Shown here: piece by piece, positions 9,267 to 17,996 of the stretch | Layout: every line of letters begins with the position of its first letter | Position numbering within the stretch: the stretch's first letter is position 1 | DNA from: an uncultured Paracoccaceae bacterium | Lineage (GTDB): Bacteria; Pseudomonadota; Alphaproteobacteria; Rhodobacterales; Rhodobacteraceae | DNA length: 64,000 bases | Reading direction: 5' to 3' | Assembly (NCBI GenBank): GCA_947493335.1 | Contig: CANLQO010000001.1 | Coordinates: 806,001 to 870,000, forward strand | The notes under the pieces: model-generated | Seen by the model: the letters and a program-made list of their open reading frames with translations, nothing else | Told to the model about the DNA's origin: nothing | The model's database searches: none | Translations under genes and position numbers: made by a program

Positions 9267-9300
9267 TTTTAACGGATTTTGGACACGATTACAACACAAT
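9267..9300 (-). promoter_or_regulatory. Promoter with shared CAACACAAT element, VPLPA paralogue 2
   Basis: On the minus strand TTGTAA (9289-9294) and TTAAAA (9267-9272) are spaced by 16 bases, about 33 bases from the ATG. The 9-mer CAACACAAT (9292-9300) overlaps the -35 box as in the first paralogue. Confidence 0.55.
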
Positions 9301-9322
9301 TGCATCGAAGTGACGTGGGGAT

Positions 9323-10930
9323 CTAAACCATCATTTCTTTGGTGTTTGACAGGGTCACATCCGGGTAGTCGCGTGCCACCCGATCAATGTCCCACTGCAA
9401 GCGTGTCAGGAACACCGTATCGCCATCGTTGTCCAAGGCGATGTGCTGTTTGTTCGCGGCTGCAAAGGCCTCGACCGCGGCCTTTTCGCCATGCACCCAA
9501 CGGGCAGAGGTGAATTGCGAACCCTCAAAGCGGACAGGCAAGCCGTATTCCATCTCAATCCGGCTGGCGAGTACTTCAAACTGCAAGGCCCCGACGACTC
9601 CGACGATAAAGCCCGATCCGAAGGTGGGCTTGAACACTTTGGCAGCACCTTCTTCAGCGAATTGCATCAGCGCTTTTTCAAGATGCTTTGCCTTCATCGG
9701 GTCGCCCGCGCGGCAGCTTTGAAGAAGTTCCGGCGCGAAAGAGGGGATGCCCGTGACGCGGATCGCCTCGCCCTCGGTCAGGGTATCGCCAATGCGCAAC
9801 TGGCCGTGATTGGGGATGCCGATGATGTCACCTGCCCAGCCTTCTTCGGCCAGCTCGCGGTCGGCAGCAAGGAACATCACCGGATTGGCGACGGCCATCA
9901 CCTTTTTACTGCGCACATGGGTTAGCTTCATGCCGCGCTGAAAGTGACCAGAGGCAAGCCGGACAAAGGCCACGCGGTCGCGGTGCTTGGGGTCCATATT
10001 GGCCTGCACTTTAAAGACGAAACCGGCGACATTCTTTTCTTCAGGCGCGATTTCGCGTGGTTCGGCCTTCTGCACCTGCGGCTCTGGTCCGTAGGTGCCG
10101 ATGCCGTCCATCAACTCTTTGACACCAAAGGAATTAATCGCAGATCCGAACCAGATCGGCGTCATGGAGCCGTTCAACACGCTTTCCTGATCGAGCGGTG
10201 GCAAAAGCTCTTTCGCCATTTCGATCTCTTCAAGGAACTTCTCGAGCAGATGCGCCGGGATATGTTCCGCCAGCTTGGGGTCATCCAGCCCGTTGATCTC
10301 GATGCTTTCCGCTACCTTGTTGCGGTCGGCGCGGTCCATCAATTCAAGCCGATCACGCAGAATGTCGTAGGTGCCCATGAAATCCCGTCCGACGCCAATC
10401 GGCCAGGCGGCAGGGGTAACGTCAATCGCCAGATTTTCCTGAATTTCGTCAATGATCTCAAACGTATCGCGGCTTTCGCGGTCCATTTTGTTGCAAAACG
10501 TCAGGATCGGCAGGTCGCGCAGTCGGCAGACCTCAAACAGTTTTTGGGTCTGGCTTTCGACGCCCTTGGCCCCGTCGATCACCATCACGGCGGCATCCAC
10601 GGCGGTCAGCGTACGATAGGTGTCTTCCGAGAAATCCGAGTGGCCGGGTGTGTCCACCAGATTGAAGCGGTAGTTGTTGTTGGCATTGGCGAAATCGAAC
10701 GACATTGCAGAGGCCGAAACAGAGATGCCCCGGTCCTTTTCCATCTGCATGAAATCCGAGCGCGTGCGCCGCGCCTCCCCTTTGGCGCGGACTTGACCGG
10801 CCATTTGAATAGCACCGCCATAAAGCAGGAATTTTTCGGTCAACGTGGTTTTGCCCGCGTCCGGGTGCGAGATAATCGCAAAGGTACGACGGCGGGCAAT
10901 TTCGGCAGGAAGGTCAGGGCGATTTGTCAT
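9323..10930 (-). CDS. prfC: Peptide chain release factor 3
   Basis: This translational GTPase recycles RF1/RF2 from the ribosome after peptide release. The 535-residue protein shows the G1 motif HPDAGKTT (residues 22-29), switch II DTPGHSDF, NKMD (G4), and the RF3-specific C-terminal domains; length is normal. The start MTNRPDL follows a GAGGGTCACC ribosome site. It stands alone on the minus strand, 88 bases upstream of the VPLPA paralogue 2 start, with a 222-bp divergent gap to the lipoprotein gene at 11153. Confidence 0.97.
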   Translation of the reverse strand: MTNRPDLPAEIARRRTFAIISHPDAGKTTLTEKFLLYGGAIQMAGQVRAKGEARRTRSDFMQMEKDRGISVSASAMSFDFANANNNYRFNLVDTPGHSDFSEDTYRTLTAVDAAVMVIDGAKGVESQTQKLFEVCRLRDLPILTFCNKMDRESRDTFEIIDEIQENLAIDVTPAAWPIGVGRDFMGTYDILRDRLELMDRADRNKVAESIEINGLDDPKLAEHIPAHLLEKFLEEIEMAKELLPPLDQESVLNGSMTPIWFGSAINSFGVKELMDGIGTYGPEPQVQKAEPREIAPEEKNVAGFVFKVQANMDPKHRDRVAFVRLASGHFQRGMKLTHVRSKKVMAVANPVMFLAADRELAEEGWAGDIIGIPNHGQLRIGDTLTEGEAIRVTGIPSFAPELLQSCRAGDPMKAKHLEKALMQFAEEGAAKVFKPTFGSGFIVGVVGALQFEVLASRIEMEYGLPVRFEGSQFTSARWVHGEKAAVEAFAAANKQHIALDNDGDTVFLTRLQWDIDRVARDYPDVTLSNTKEMMV

Positions 10931-11152
10931 GGTGACCCTCTAGCGTGGGGCGGGACAAAGGGCAATTGGGCTACGCGTGTGGATGCCAATTGTGTGCAAG
11001 CCGGCAGCTAAATCGACGGCCAATTCTGGCGCATGGATCAGGGCAAAACGGGCCAAAGGCTGCTTTGCTATCGGATAGCGGGGCGGCATTATTGCTTAGC
11101 AGAGCGGTACGCCATTTATCTCCCTCAGAGAAATTTTCCTGAGGGGATCACC

Positions 11153-11761
11153 ATGATCAACACGATGACTTCAAAACTCGCGTTGCTTGCGACGCTTGGA
11201 TTGGCGGCCTGTGGCGGAACCGGCGTGCCGGTTGCAACAACGAACCCAGTCCCGGCGGAAAGGCTCAGCTTTTCTGAAATTGCCGATATCGCGGATGAGG
11301 TGAATGGCGGGTTCAACGCGGTGGCCATCACCCCCAAGGCGCTTGTGCCGACCGCGGGCGGTGCCACTTACAGCGGCGCGGTGGGCGGCACGATTGCCGT
11401 GCAGGGCAATGTGACCGATGTGGCGGGCGTGATGGCCATGGATGTTGATTTTGGTCGCGATGAAGTGGGCGGCCTGCTTGGCAATTTCGTCACCCGCGCG
11501 GGCGACGACATTGACGGTACGCTCAGTCTGCGCAACGGCGTCCTCAACCGTCGTAGCAACAGCCAGCAGGTTGCTATCTTTGCCGACGTGAACGGCAACC
11601 TCCGCAGCGCGGCAGGCGAAAACCTGTCCGTTGACGCACGCCTGCGCAACAGTGGATTCAAGGGCAATAACGTCGCATTCGTTGGCGGCGACATCGAAGG
11701 CGACATCTATGTCGATGGTGTGCGCGGCGATCTGGACTTGCGCACGCAATTGGAACGCTAG
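11153..11761 (+). CDS. Surface-type lipoprotein with beta-rich C-terminal domain
   Basis: The 202-residue product has a signal peptide with lipobox LAAC at about residues 17-20, followed by GGTG. The mature protein is rich in Gly, Asn and Val. Its second half (YSGAVGGTIAVQG, NGNLRSAAGENLSVDARL, GGDIEGDIYVDGVRGD) has the repeated short strand pattern seen in eight-stranded barrels of transferrin-binding-protein B-like and factor-H-binding-like lipoproteins. That comparison is by pattern only. Start at 11153 is chosen because CCTGAGGGGATC precedes it; the frame is open 40 codons farther without a ribosome site. The gene ends 3 bases before the convergent Hint-domain gene. Confidence 0.75.
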   Translation: MINTMTSKLALLATLGLAACGGTGVPVATTNPVPAERLSFSEIADIADEVNGGFNAVAITPKALVPTAGGATYSGAVGGTIAVQGNVTDVAGVMAMDVDFGRDEVGGLLGNFVTRAGDDIDGTLSLRNGVLNRRSNSQQVAIFADVNGNLRSAAGENLSVDARLRNSGFKGNNVAFVGGDIEGDIYVDGVRGDLDLRTQLER

Positions 11762-11764
11762 CAC

Positions 11765-12763
11765 CTAGCTGCGCGACGCTTTGCGCAAAAGAGCCACGGC
11801 ATCCGGCGTTGATAGCAGGCTGCCGTGGACCTCATAATCCAGGTGATGGCGGTGGCCATGCGTGTCGCCGGTGACATCGCCGGGCAGGGCGGCGCGGGTG
11901 CGCGGATCAACTAACAGCGATTCCGCTGCGATCCCTTCGGCGTAGATGATCTGGTGATTGTCAAAAAGCAGTTGGAAGTAGTCCACAAATCCGCCGTCCT
12001 GACGATAGACGGTGTCGCCATTGATCAAATGGCGCACCTTGACCAGAACCTCACTCCGGCCCGCGCCGAGACGATCCTGTCGTTGGTAAACAAAGAGCCG
12101 GTGATCGGGACTGACCACCAGATCATTCATGTTGTGCAGCGCATCGGCTTTGATGACGACCGGGGCAAAGTCGCCAACCGCGCGATAAGTCGTCTGACCG
12201 ATCCAGCGGATTTGCTGCGGGCCGTCATCGCGGGTCAACACTTTGTCGCCCACCGATAAGTTCTCAATCGGGACCTGCTGGCCCGAGGCCATGGTGATAT
12301 GGGTGCCGCGGGTAAACGCAACGCAGGCCACTTCGGCAAAGCGGGTTGCGGCGGCCTCTCGGTCGATGCCAACAAGGCGGTAATCGGTCTTGGCCGTCAG
12401 CGGGGCGAGTGGCAAAAGATAGACCGCCTCAACCCCGTCCTGTTCGATTTCAACGATGACCAGCGCCTCGAACGTGCTGCCGTCGCGGGCCATCAGGGTC
12501 AGGCAGCAATCAAGCACCACGGCATTGCCGGGTTTGCCAACTTCCGTGCTGTCGTCAATTTCAAAAAAGATCTGCTCATCCGTCATCGCGAGCGTCAGAC
12601 GAAGCCGGGCCCCATCGCCGCGAAGCTGATAGACGTCATCCAGCACCAGTTCATCTGCAAAGGACATTCCGTCCCCCAGTGCAACGCCATCTGTGACAAC
12701 GAAATTTTCGGCCGACAGAACCGGGACAGCCTGCAAACTGCGCGATGTAGAAGGGGTCGACAT
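11765..12763 (-). CDS. Hint-domain protein
   Basis: A 332-residue protein with an N-terminal domain of about 145 residues of unknown function and then a Hint (hedgehog/intein) domain. The Hint part begins at Cys147 in the block CVAFTRGTHI, continues with the typical VGDKVLTRDDGPQQIRWIG and LVVSPDHRLF motifs, and ends near residue 300. In Rhodobacteraceae such domains are found alone or at the end of large surface proteins; autoproteolysis of this type is not proven. No signal peptide is visible. Start at 12763 (MSTPSTS) removes a 39-codon extension that would run through the SDR promoter. Confidence 0.85.
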   Translation of the reverse strand: MSTPSTSRSLQAVPVLSAENFVVTDGVALGDGMSFADELVLDDVYQLRGDGARLRLTLAMTDEQIFFEIDDSTEVGKPGNAVVLDCCLTLMARDGSTFEALVIVEIEQDGVEAVYLLPLAPLTAKTDYRLVGIDREAAATRFAEVACVAFTRGTHITMASGQQVPIENLSVGDKVLTRDDGPQQIRWIGQTTYRAVGDFAPVVIKADALHNMNDLVVSPDHRLFVYQRQDRLGAGRSEVLVKVRHLINGDTVYRQDGGFVDYFQLLFDNHQIIYAEGIAAESLLVDPRTRAALPGDVTGDTHGHRHHLDYEVHGSLLSTPDAVALLRKASRS

Positions 12764-12897
12764 AAGCGGAAAAACCACCGGGTGTGAGGGTGAAGTCAAC
12801 CTAGGGTCAAAGGGACGGGGCGTCAACGCAACGAAGCCGCTGTTCTTGGCCCCGTGCCGTGCTAGAAAGCGGCAAAGCAAGCAAAGGGGATCGCGTG

Positions 12898-13674
12898 ATG
12901 GATTTGGGGATCAAGGGAAAACGCGCACTGGTCTGCGCAAGCTCAAAAGGGCTGGGCAAGGGCTGCGCGCTGGCGCTGGCAGAGGCCGGCGTTGACTTGG
13001 TGTTGAACGCCCGCGGGGCAGAGGCGTTGGAAGCAACAGCGGCAGAGGCCCGCGCGCTGGGCGTCGATGTCACAACGGTAGCCGCTGATGTGACGACCGA
13101 GGATGGTCGCGCCGCTTTGCTGGAGGCCGCGCAGGGCGTTGATATTCTGGTCAACAATGCTGGTGGACCACCGCCGGGGTTATGGACCGACTGGGACCGG
13201 GATGACTTTATTGCTGCCCTTGATGCCAACATGCTGGCCCCCATTGCGCTTATGAAAGCGCTGCTGCCGGGAATGATGGAGACGGGCTGGGGCCGGGTCG
13301 TGAATATCACGTCCGTTTCGGTGAAATCTCCGATCGCGCAACTCGGCCTGTCCAATTCGGCCCGTGCCGGGCTGACCGGCTACGTCGCCGGTACCGCGCG
13401 GCAGGTGGCCCCACAGGGCGTGACCATTAACAACATCTTGCCGGGTATCCATGCCACAGACCGTGCGGTGAGCCTTGATACTGGTGTGACCAAGGCGCAG
13501 GGCATCTCCATGGACGAAGCACGCGCACAGCGCGAAGCGACAATCCCGGCGCGTCGGTACGGCACGATTGAGGAATTTGGTGCGACTTGCGCATTCCTCT
13601 GTTCGCAGCACGCGGGTTTTATCGTTGGGCAGAACATTCTGCTGGACGGTGGCGCGACGAACACGACGATGTAA
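12898..13674 (+). CDS. Atypical short-chain dehydrogenase/reductase
   Basis: This 258-residue Rossmann-fold protein has a cofactor motif CASSKGLGKG (residues 13-22) and NNAGG (about 86-90), as in FabG-like enzymes. The catalytic Ser region is NITSVSV (Ser139), but at the position 13 residues later, where the catalytic Tyr-x3-Lys pair belongs, it has Ser152-N-S-A-Arg156. It therefore matches the SDR subgroup that departs from the classical tetrad, and reductase activity should not be assumed. Start ATG is preceded by AAAGGGGA. The stop overlaps the start of the DNA repair gene (TAATG), so the two are translationally coupled. Confidence 0.85.
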   Translation: MDLGIKGKRALVCASSKGLGKGCALALAEAGVDLVLNARGAEALEATAAEARALGVDVTTVAADVTTEDGRAALLEAAQGVDILVNNAGGPPPGLWTDWDRDDFIAALDANMLAPIALMKALLPGMMETGWGRVVNITSVSVKSPIAQLGLSNSARAGLTGYVAGTARQVAPQGVTINNILPGIHATDRAVSLDTGVTKAQGISMDEARAQREATIPARRYGTIEEFGATCAFLCSQHAGFIVGQNILLDGGATNTTM

Positions 13675-14792
13675 TGGCACAAGGGTTTAGCCTCAAAGAC
13701 GATCTGTTCAACGCCGATACTGTTGGGCGGCTGGCGGGGTATTTTGAAAACGCGGGCGTCTTTCGGGCGGCCCCGTTCGAGGCGGAGGTGATGGCGCGGA
13801 TGCCACCGCTGGAGCTGATGGCACGGATCAGCATGATCGCTGATGTCCTCGGCAACCATCTGCCGTCGGATTTTGCGGAGGCGGCACAGGCGATTCACGC
13901 GGCTTTGCCGCCGCCGCTTGACCCGACAAAGACGGATGACGACTTTGGTCATTTCATCTTTGCGCCTTTGGGGGTTTTTGCTGAAAATCAGGGGCTTGAG
14001 GGGCATCTTTCAACCTCTCTTGATCTGTTGGAGGCTGTAACCCAACGCTTTTCGATGGAATTCTCAATCCGGGCATTCATCAATCGCTGGCCGCAAGAGG
14101 TTCTTGCACGCATGCAGGATTGGGTCGGGCATGACAGTTATCATGTCCGCCGCCTTGTCAGTGAAGGCACGCGGCCCAAATTGCCATGGGGCAAGGCGAT
14201 CAACATTGGGTCCGATCAGACGTTGCCGCTGCTTGATGCGCTGCACGGCGATCGCACGCGATTTGTCACGCGGTCGGTTGCCAACCATCTGAATGATATC
14301 ACAAAGTCCGACCCTGACGCGGCGCTGGGCCGTCTTGCCGCTTGGAAAACGGGTGGGCAGCAGGACACAAAAGAATTGGGCTGGATGACGCGTCACGCCC
14401 TGCGCGGTTTGGTCAAGGCCGGGCATCCCGGCGCATTGGCACAGATGGGCTATGCCCCGGACGAGCCGCTGGCAAAGGCGCAGATCGCGATGGTCCCCGA
14501 CACGCTCAAGATCGGAGAGACGGCACAGGTCATGGTCACGCTGTGCACGGTCAAAGATGCGCCGTTGATTGTGGATTACGTGATCGACTTTGTGAAATCC
14601 AACGGCTCCACCGCGCCAAAGGTGTTCAAATTGAAAGTGTTAGAGGCCAAAGCGGGCGTGCCCGTCACACTGGAAAAGAAGCATCTCTTCAAGAAAGGCG
14701 CGACGACGTTTACCCATTATCCGGGTGCCCATCGCGCGCATCTGCAGGTGAATGGGCGCAAGGTCGCAAGCGCTGACTTCATCTTGTCCTAA
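13674..14792 (+). CDS. DNA alkylation repair protein, AlkC/AlkD-like HEAT-repeat family
   Basis: The family removes alkylated bases such as 3-methyladenine by a HEAT-repeat glycosylase fold. The 372-residue product opens with the AlkC-like segment KDDLFNADTV, has the FSMEFSIRAFINRWP region and the strongly typical block YHVRRLVSEGTRPKLPW (about residues 160-176). After about residue 275 there is a beta-rich domain (DTLKIGETAQVMVTL to the end) resembling the C-terminal immunoglobulin-like domain of AlkC proteins. The start overlaps the SDR stop, with which it shares an operon. An ABC ATPase gene follows after 54 bases. Enzyme specificity cannot be read from sequence alone. Confidence 0.82.
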   Translation: MAQGFSLKDDLFNADTVGRLAGYFENAGVFRAAPFEAEVMARMPPLELMARISMIADVLGNHLPSDFAEAAQAIHAALPPPLDPTKTDDDFGHFIFAPLGVFAENQGLEGHLSTSLDLLEAVTQRFSMEFSIRAFINRWPQEVLARMQDWVGHDSYHVRRLVSEGTRPKLPWGKAINIGSDQTLPLLDALHGDRTRFVTRSVANHLNDITKSDPDAALGRLAAWKTGGQQDTKELGWMTRHALRGLVKAGHPGALAQMGYAPDEPLAKAQIAMVPDTLKIGETAQVMVTLCTVKDAPLIVDYVIDFVKSNGSTAPKVFKLKVLEAKAGVPVTLEKKHLFKKGATTFTHYPGAHRAHLQVNGRKVASADFILS

Positions 14793-14846
14793 GCGGTGAT
14801 CGTTGTTAGGTGCATTCCTGACTGAATTGCTCAGGACTTTGAGGCG

Positions 14847-15920
14847 ATGACCACCCCCCGGCTGCAAATCTCGCAGATCACCAAGGCATTTGACGGCCGC
14901 CGGATCGTCGACGGCATTGATCTGACCGTGATGCCGGGGCAGGTGACCTGCCTGCTCGGACCGTCGGGCTGCGGCAAATCCACGACGCTGCGCATGATCG
15001 CCGGGGTCGAGATGCAGGACAGTGGCACCATCCACGTCGACGGGCGGTTGGTTTGCGACACCGTGCAGCGCGTGCCACCAGAAGAGCGCGGGATCGGCCT
15101 GATGTTTCAGGATTTTGCGCTGTTCCCGCACCTGAACGTAGCACAAAACGTGGGCTTTGGTCTGCCCCGGCGTGGCAGCGAGGCGCGGATCAAGGCGCTA
15201 TTGGGCAAGGTCGGTATGCTGCGCCATATCGACCGCTATCCGCACGAGCTTTCCGGTGGTGAACAGCAGCGCGTTGCATTGGCTCGGGCCCTTGCGCCCA
15301 AGCCGGGTATCATGCTGATGGATGAACCATTTTCTGGTCTTGATGACCGCTTGCGCGATGATATCCGCGACGAGACGCTGGATGTATTGAAAGAAGAAGG
15401 AGCGGCGGTTCTGCTGGTCACGCACGAACCCGCCGAAGCGATGCGTATGGCTGATGAGATCGCGCTGATGCGCGATGGCCGGATCGTGCAGCGCGGCGCA
15501 CCCTATAACATCTATAATGCGCCAGTCGATTTAAAAGCAGCGTCTTTCTTTAGCGATATCAATGTGATCCGGGGTAAAGTTGAAGGTGCGTTGACTGAGA
15601 CGCCATTCGGTCAATTCCTTGCCCCCGGCGTTGCAGACGGAACGGAAGTGGACATCTGCATTCGGCCCCAGCACCTGAAGATCGACTTTGATCGCGCCGG
15701 GCGCGGCCCGAACCCAACCCCGGCCGAAGGATCGCCCGCGCGTGGCATCGTGCGCCGGGCGCGGTTTATGGGTAACGAAAGTCTGGTGGAATTCGAGATG
15801 GACTATGATGGCTCTGTCCTACGAGCAGTGGTGCCTTCTGTCTTTCTGCCGCAACCGGGAACCGCGCTGTGGATCATGATCCGGCGGGACCGTTGTTTCG
15901 TCTTCCCGCGCGCGGCCTAG
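14847..15920 (+). CDS. ABC transporter ATP-binding protein, FbpC/PotA-like
   Basis: This is the cytoplasmic ATPase of an importer in the spermidine/iron/sulfate-type group. It has Walker A GPSGCGKST (about residues 38-46), the LSGGEQQRVALARAL signature, Walker B IMLMDEP and a C-terminal TOBE-like domain (about 280-355, with IRPQHLKID). The 357-residue length is typical for FbpC (iron(III)) or PotA. No permease or binding protein is adjacent, so the substrate is unknown and it is an orphan ATPase here. Its end overlaps the convergent DUF1289 gene by 4 bases. Confidence 0.88.
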   Translation: MTTPRLQISQITKAFDGRRIVDGIDLTVMPGQVTCLLGPSGCGKSTTLRMIAGVEMQDSGTIHVDGRLVCDTVQRVPPEERGIGLMFQDFALFPHLNVAQNVGFGLPRRGSEARIKALLGKVGMLRHIDRYPHELSGGEQQRVALARALAPKPGIMLMDEPFSGLDDRLRDDIRDETLDVLKEEGAAVLLVTHEPAEAMRMADEIALMRDGRIVQRGAPYNIYNAPVDLKAASFFSDINVIRGKVEGALTETPFGQFLAPGVADGTEVDICIRPQHLKIDFDRAGRGPNPTPAEGSPARGIVRRARFMGNESLVEFEMDYDGSVLRAVVPSVFLPQPGTALWIMIRRDRCFVFPRAA

Positions 15921-16144
15921 GCCAGTCGCGCCGCACGTCCGCCCCGGCGACGTGTCAGCTTGGACCGGCGTCCCTCAAGCTCTTTCATCACGTTGCGCCG
16001 TTCTTCCGGCGTCATCCGCGACCACGCACCGATTTCGTCGATCGAACGCAAGCAACCCGTGCACAAGCGGCTTTCGGGCTGGATCACGCAAATCTTGATA
16101 CAAGGGCTTTCAATCTCGGCCCGTTTCCAAATGTCATCCGTCAT
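15917..16144 (-). CDS. DUF1289 small cysteine-motif protein
   Basis: This 75-residue protein contains the DUF1289 signature SPCIKICVIQ...RLCTGCLRSIDEI with four cysteines spaced C-x3-C-x8-C-x2-C, which probably bind a metal ion, followed by WSRMTPEERRNVM and a basic tail. Function is unknown. It is the last gene of the minus-strand run ccmI-ruvX-DUF1289 and overlaps ruvX by 11 bases. Confidence 0.88.
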   Translation of the reverse strand: MTDDIWKRAEIESPCIKICVIQPESRLCTGCLRSIDEIGAWSRMTPEERRNVMKELEGRRSKLTRRRGGRAARLA

Positions 16145-16616
16145 GCGCTTTTCCCAAATGTGCCAGCCGATCCAGCAACCCTTGCAGGATATAGGCAGCG
16201 GCCACGTGATCGATCAGCTCTCCGCGACGTTTTCGCGACATATCCGCCTCGAGCATCGCGCGTTCGGCGGCGACGGTGGACAGGCGCTCATCCCAGAACG
16301 TGATGGGCAGATCCGTCAGCCGTTCCAGATTGCGGGCAAAGGCGCGCGTCGCCTGACAGCGGGGGCCCTCGCTGCCATCCATGTTCATCGGCAGGCCCAG
16401 CACCAGACCTGCCACTTCGCGCTTTGCGCATAGCGCCAATAGGGCTGCCGCATCGACACCGAATTTCTTGCGTTTGATGGTCTCAACCGGGGTGGCAACG
16501 CCGCGCAAGCGGTCTGACACGGCCACGCCCAGCGTGACGGTCCCAAGGTCCAGCCCGGCGATCGCGCCAAAGGCGGGCAGGGTGGCTGCGAATTCTGCGG
16601 GGTCTTGCCAGATCAT
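16134..16616 (-). CDS. ruvX: Putative pre-16S rRNA nuclease / Holliday junction resolvase YqgF
   Basis: This RNase H-fold nuclease matures the 5' end of 16S rRNA in E. coli and was first named as a Holliday junction resolvase. The N-terminal catalytic Asp lies in LDLGTVTLGVAVSD (Asp23), followed by the LVLGLPMNMDGSEG block and the acidic WDERLSTV motif. The 160-residue length is usual. The start overlaps the ccmI stop by 4 bases, and the end overlaps the DUF1289 gene by 11. Confidence 0.94.
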   Translation of the reverse strand: MIWQDPAEFAATLPAFGAIAGLDLGTVTLGVAVSDRLRGVATPVETIKRKKFGVDAAALLALCAKREVAGLVLGLPMNMDGSEGPRCQATRAFARNLERLTDLPITFWDERLSTVAAERAMLEADMSRKRRGELIDHVAAAYILQGLLDRLAHLGKAHDG

Positions 16617-17806
16617 TCCGCGACCCCGGCGGCGGTGGCTGCCTCGACCAAGATGGACATCGCAGCGGGGTCAGCGGCAAAGACCGTCTGCGCCTCGGCC
16701 CAGATGCGTCCGGCCTGTTCCAGATCACCCAGCACGCCATGGGCCACGATCAAACGGGCCCAGTCGTTCGCGGTACCGCCTTCAGTCGCCAACCGGTCTG
16801 ACAGGCTGGCCACCATGTTGTTGATCATCGCCGCGCGGTCCTCATCCGTCATGTCTTGTGCGTTGGCGATATCCTCTGCCGTTGGGCCGCGGACCTGAGG
16901 CGGCGCATAGTCAACGCCGGCCCGTGCGGCGGCCTCTGCGATCTGAAGCCGGGCCAGCGAGGTGTGATAGCCATCCGGTTCATCTTCGACGAGTGGCCGC
17001 CAGAGACGAAAGGCGATGTCGCCACGGTCGGTCTGCAAATAGAGCGCGCCAAGGTGATAGCGCGCCGCAATATTGCCCGGCTCGCGGTCAAGAAGCTGCT
17101 GCAGCACCGCTTCGGCCTCGGGCGAGATATATCCATCTGCGGCTAATGCCATGAGGTCAAGCTGACGGCGCAGGTCTTCGGCGACGGCCGCGTCCCCCTT
17201 GAGCGTCACAACCTTTCCCTGTGCAATGGCAGCAGCCGCATAATTGCGCAGTTCGGCCTCATGAAAAGCCAGCAACTCCCACCCGCGCAAGTCGTTTGGG
17301 CGCGACGGCATGATCCCGCGCAGCTCTTCGACGCTGGCAAGGTATTCGGCAGGTGGCTCCACTGGCGGCAGCTCTGGCGCTGCGGCTTCAAGTTCGGCCT
17401 GACTGGGCCGATTTGCGCGCAGGTCTTCAGAGGCCGCCAAACGCTGCGCGAGCGGTTGATCCGGCACGCCGGGTGAACCCAACCACAAATAGGTCGCAGC
17501 AGTCGCGGACAGCGTCAAAACGCCAACCAATCCGGCGGTCCGGGGGCTGGCGCCAAAGACACCGCTTGTGCGGGGGGCGGCGTTGGCTGCCAAAAGCCGG
17601 CGGGCCACTTCGGTGCGCGCGCGCTCTGCTTCGGATGGATCAAGGATGTCGCGGGCCAAATCACGCTCAATCTCGGCCAGCTGCGCGGTATAGATTTCAA
17701 CGTCAGAGGAGGCGGCATCCGCACCGCCTGCATCGCGCAAAAGCGGCCTGACCAAAGTCATCAAAACGACGGCCGCTAGGACCCCGGCGATCGCCCAAAA
17801 CAACAT
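16613..17806 (-). CDS. ccmI: c-type cytochrome biogenesis protein CcmI
   Basis: CcmI (CycH) delivers apocytochrome c to the haem ligation complex at the periplasmic side. The 397-residue protein starts with a membrane helix (LFWAIAGVLAAVVLMTLV), then a cytoplasmic coiled segment rich in Glu and Arg with the family motif IYTAQLAEIERD, a second helix near residue 100, and a periplasmic TPR region (RYHLGALYLQTDR near 270). It is separated from ccmABCDG (45.3-48.0 kb) by about 27 kb. It heads the minus-strand unit with ruvX and faces soxB across a 190-bp gap. Confidence 0.93.
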   Translation of the reverse strand: MLFWAIAGVLAAVVLMTLVRPLLRDAGGADAASSDVEIYTAQLAEIERDLARDILDPSEAERARTEVARRLLAANAAPRTSGVFGASPRTAGLVGVLTLSATAATYLWLGSPGVPDQPLAQRLAASEDLRANRPSQAELEAAAPELPPVEPPAEYLASVEELRGIMPSRPNDLRGWELLAFHEAELRNYAAAAIAQGKVVTLKGDAAVAEDLRRQLDLMALAADGYISPEAEAVLQQLLDREPGNIAARYHLGALYLQTDRGDIAFRLWRPLVEDEPDGYHTSLARLQIAEAAARAGVDYAPPQVRGPTAEDIANAQDMTDEDRAAMINNMVASLSDRLATEGGTANDWARLIVAHGVLGDLEQAGRIWAEAQTVFAADPAAMSILVEAATAAGVAE

Positions 17807-17996
17807 GCATTCCCCTTTGTTCCGCTTCTATCTAGGCGGTCGGGACGGCAGAGGAAAGACACGAGCCTGTGCAATCGCACGGGAACGGGACACCATGTCG
17901 CAAATCCATCGCCTCTTGCCGCTGGCAGTATCCTTTTCATGGCCGCATCGGGCGAGTAAGTCGTATCGGCCTGCCGGGTCAGAGGGGAATCGACAC

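Noticed and set aside
14847-15920. Naming the ABC ATPase as ferric iron FbpC
   Set aside because: No permease or binding protein is present to fix the substrate.
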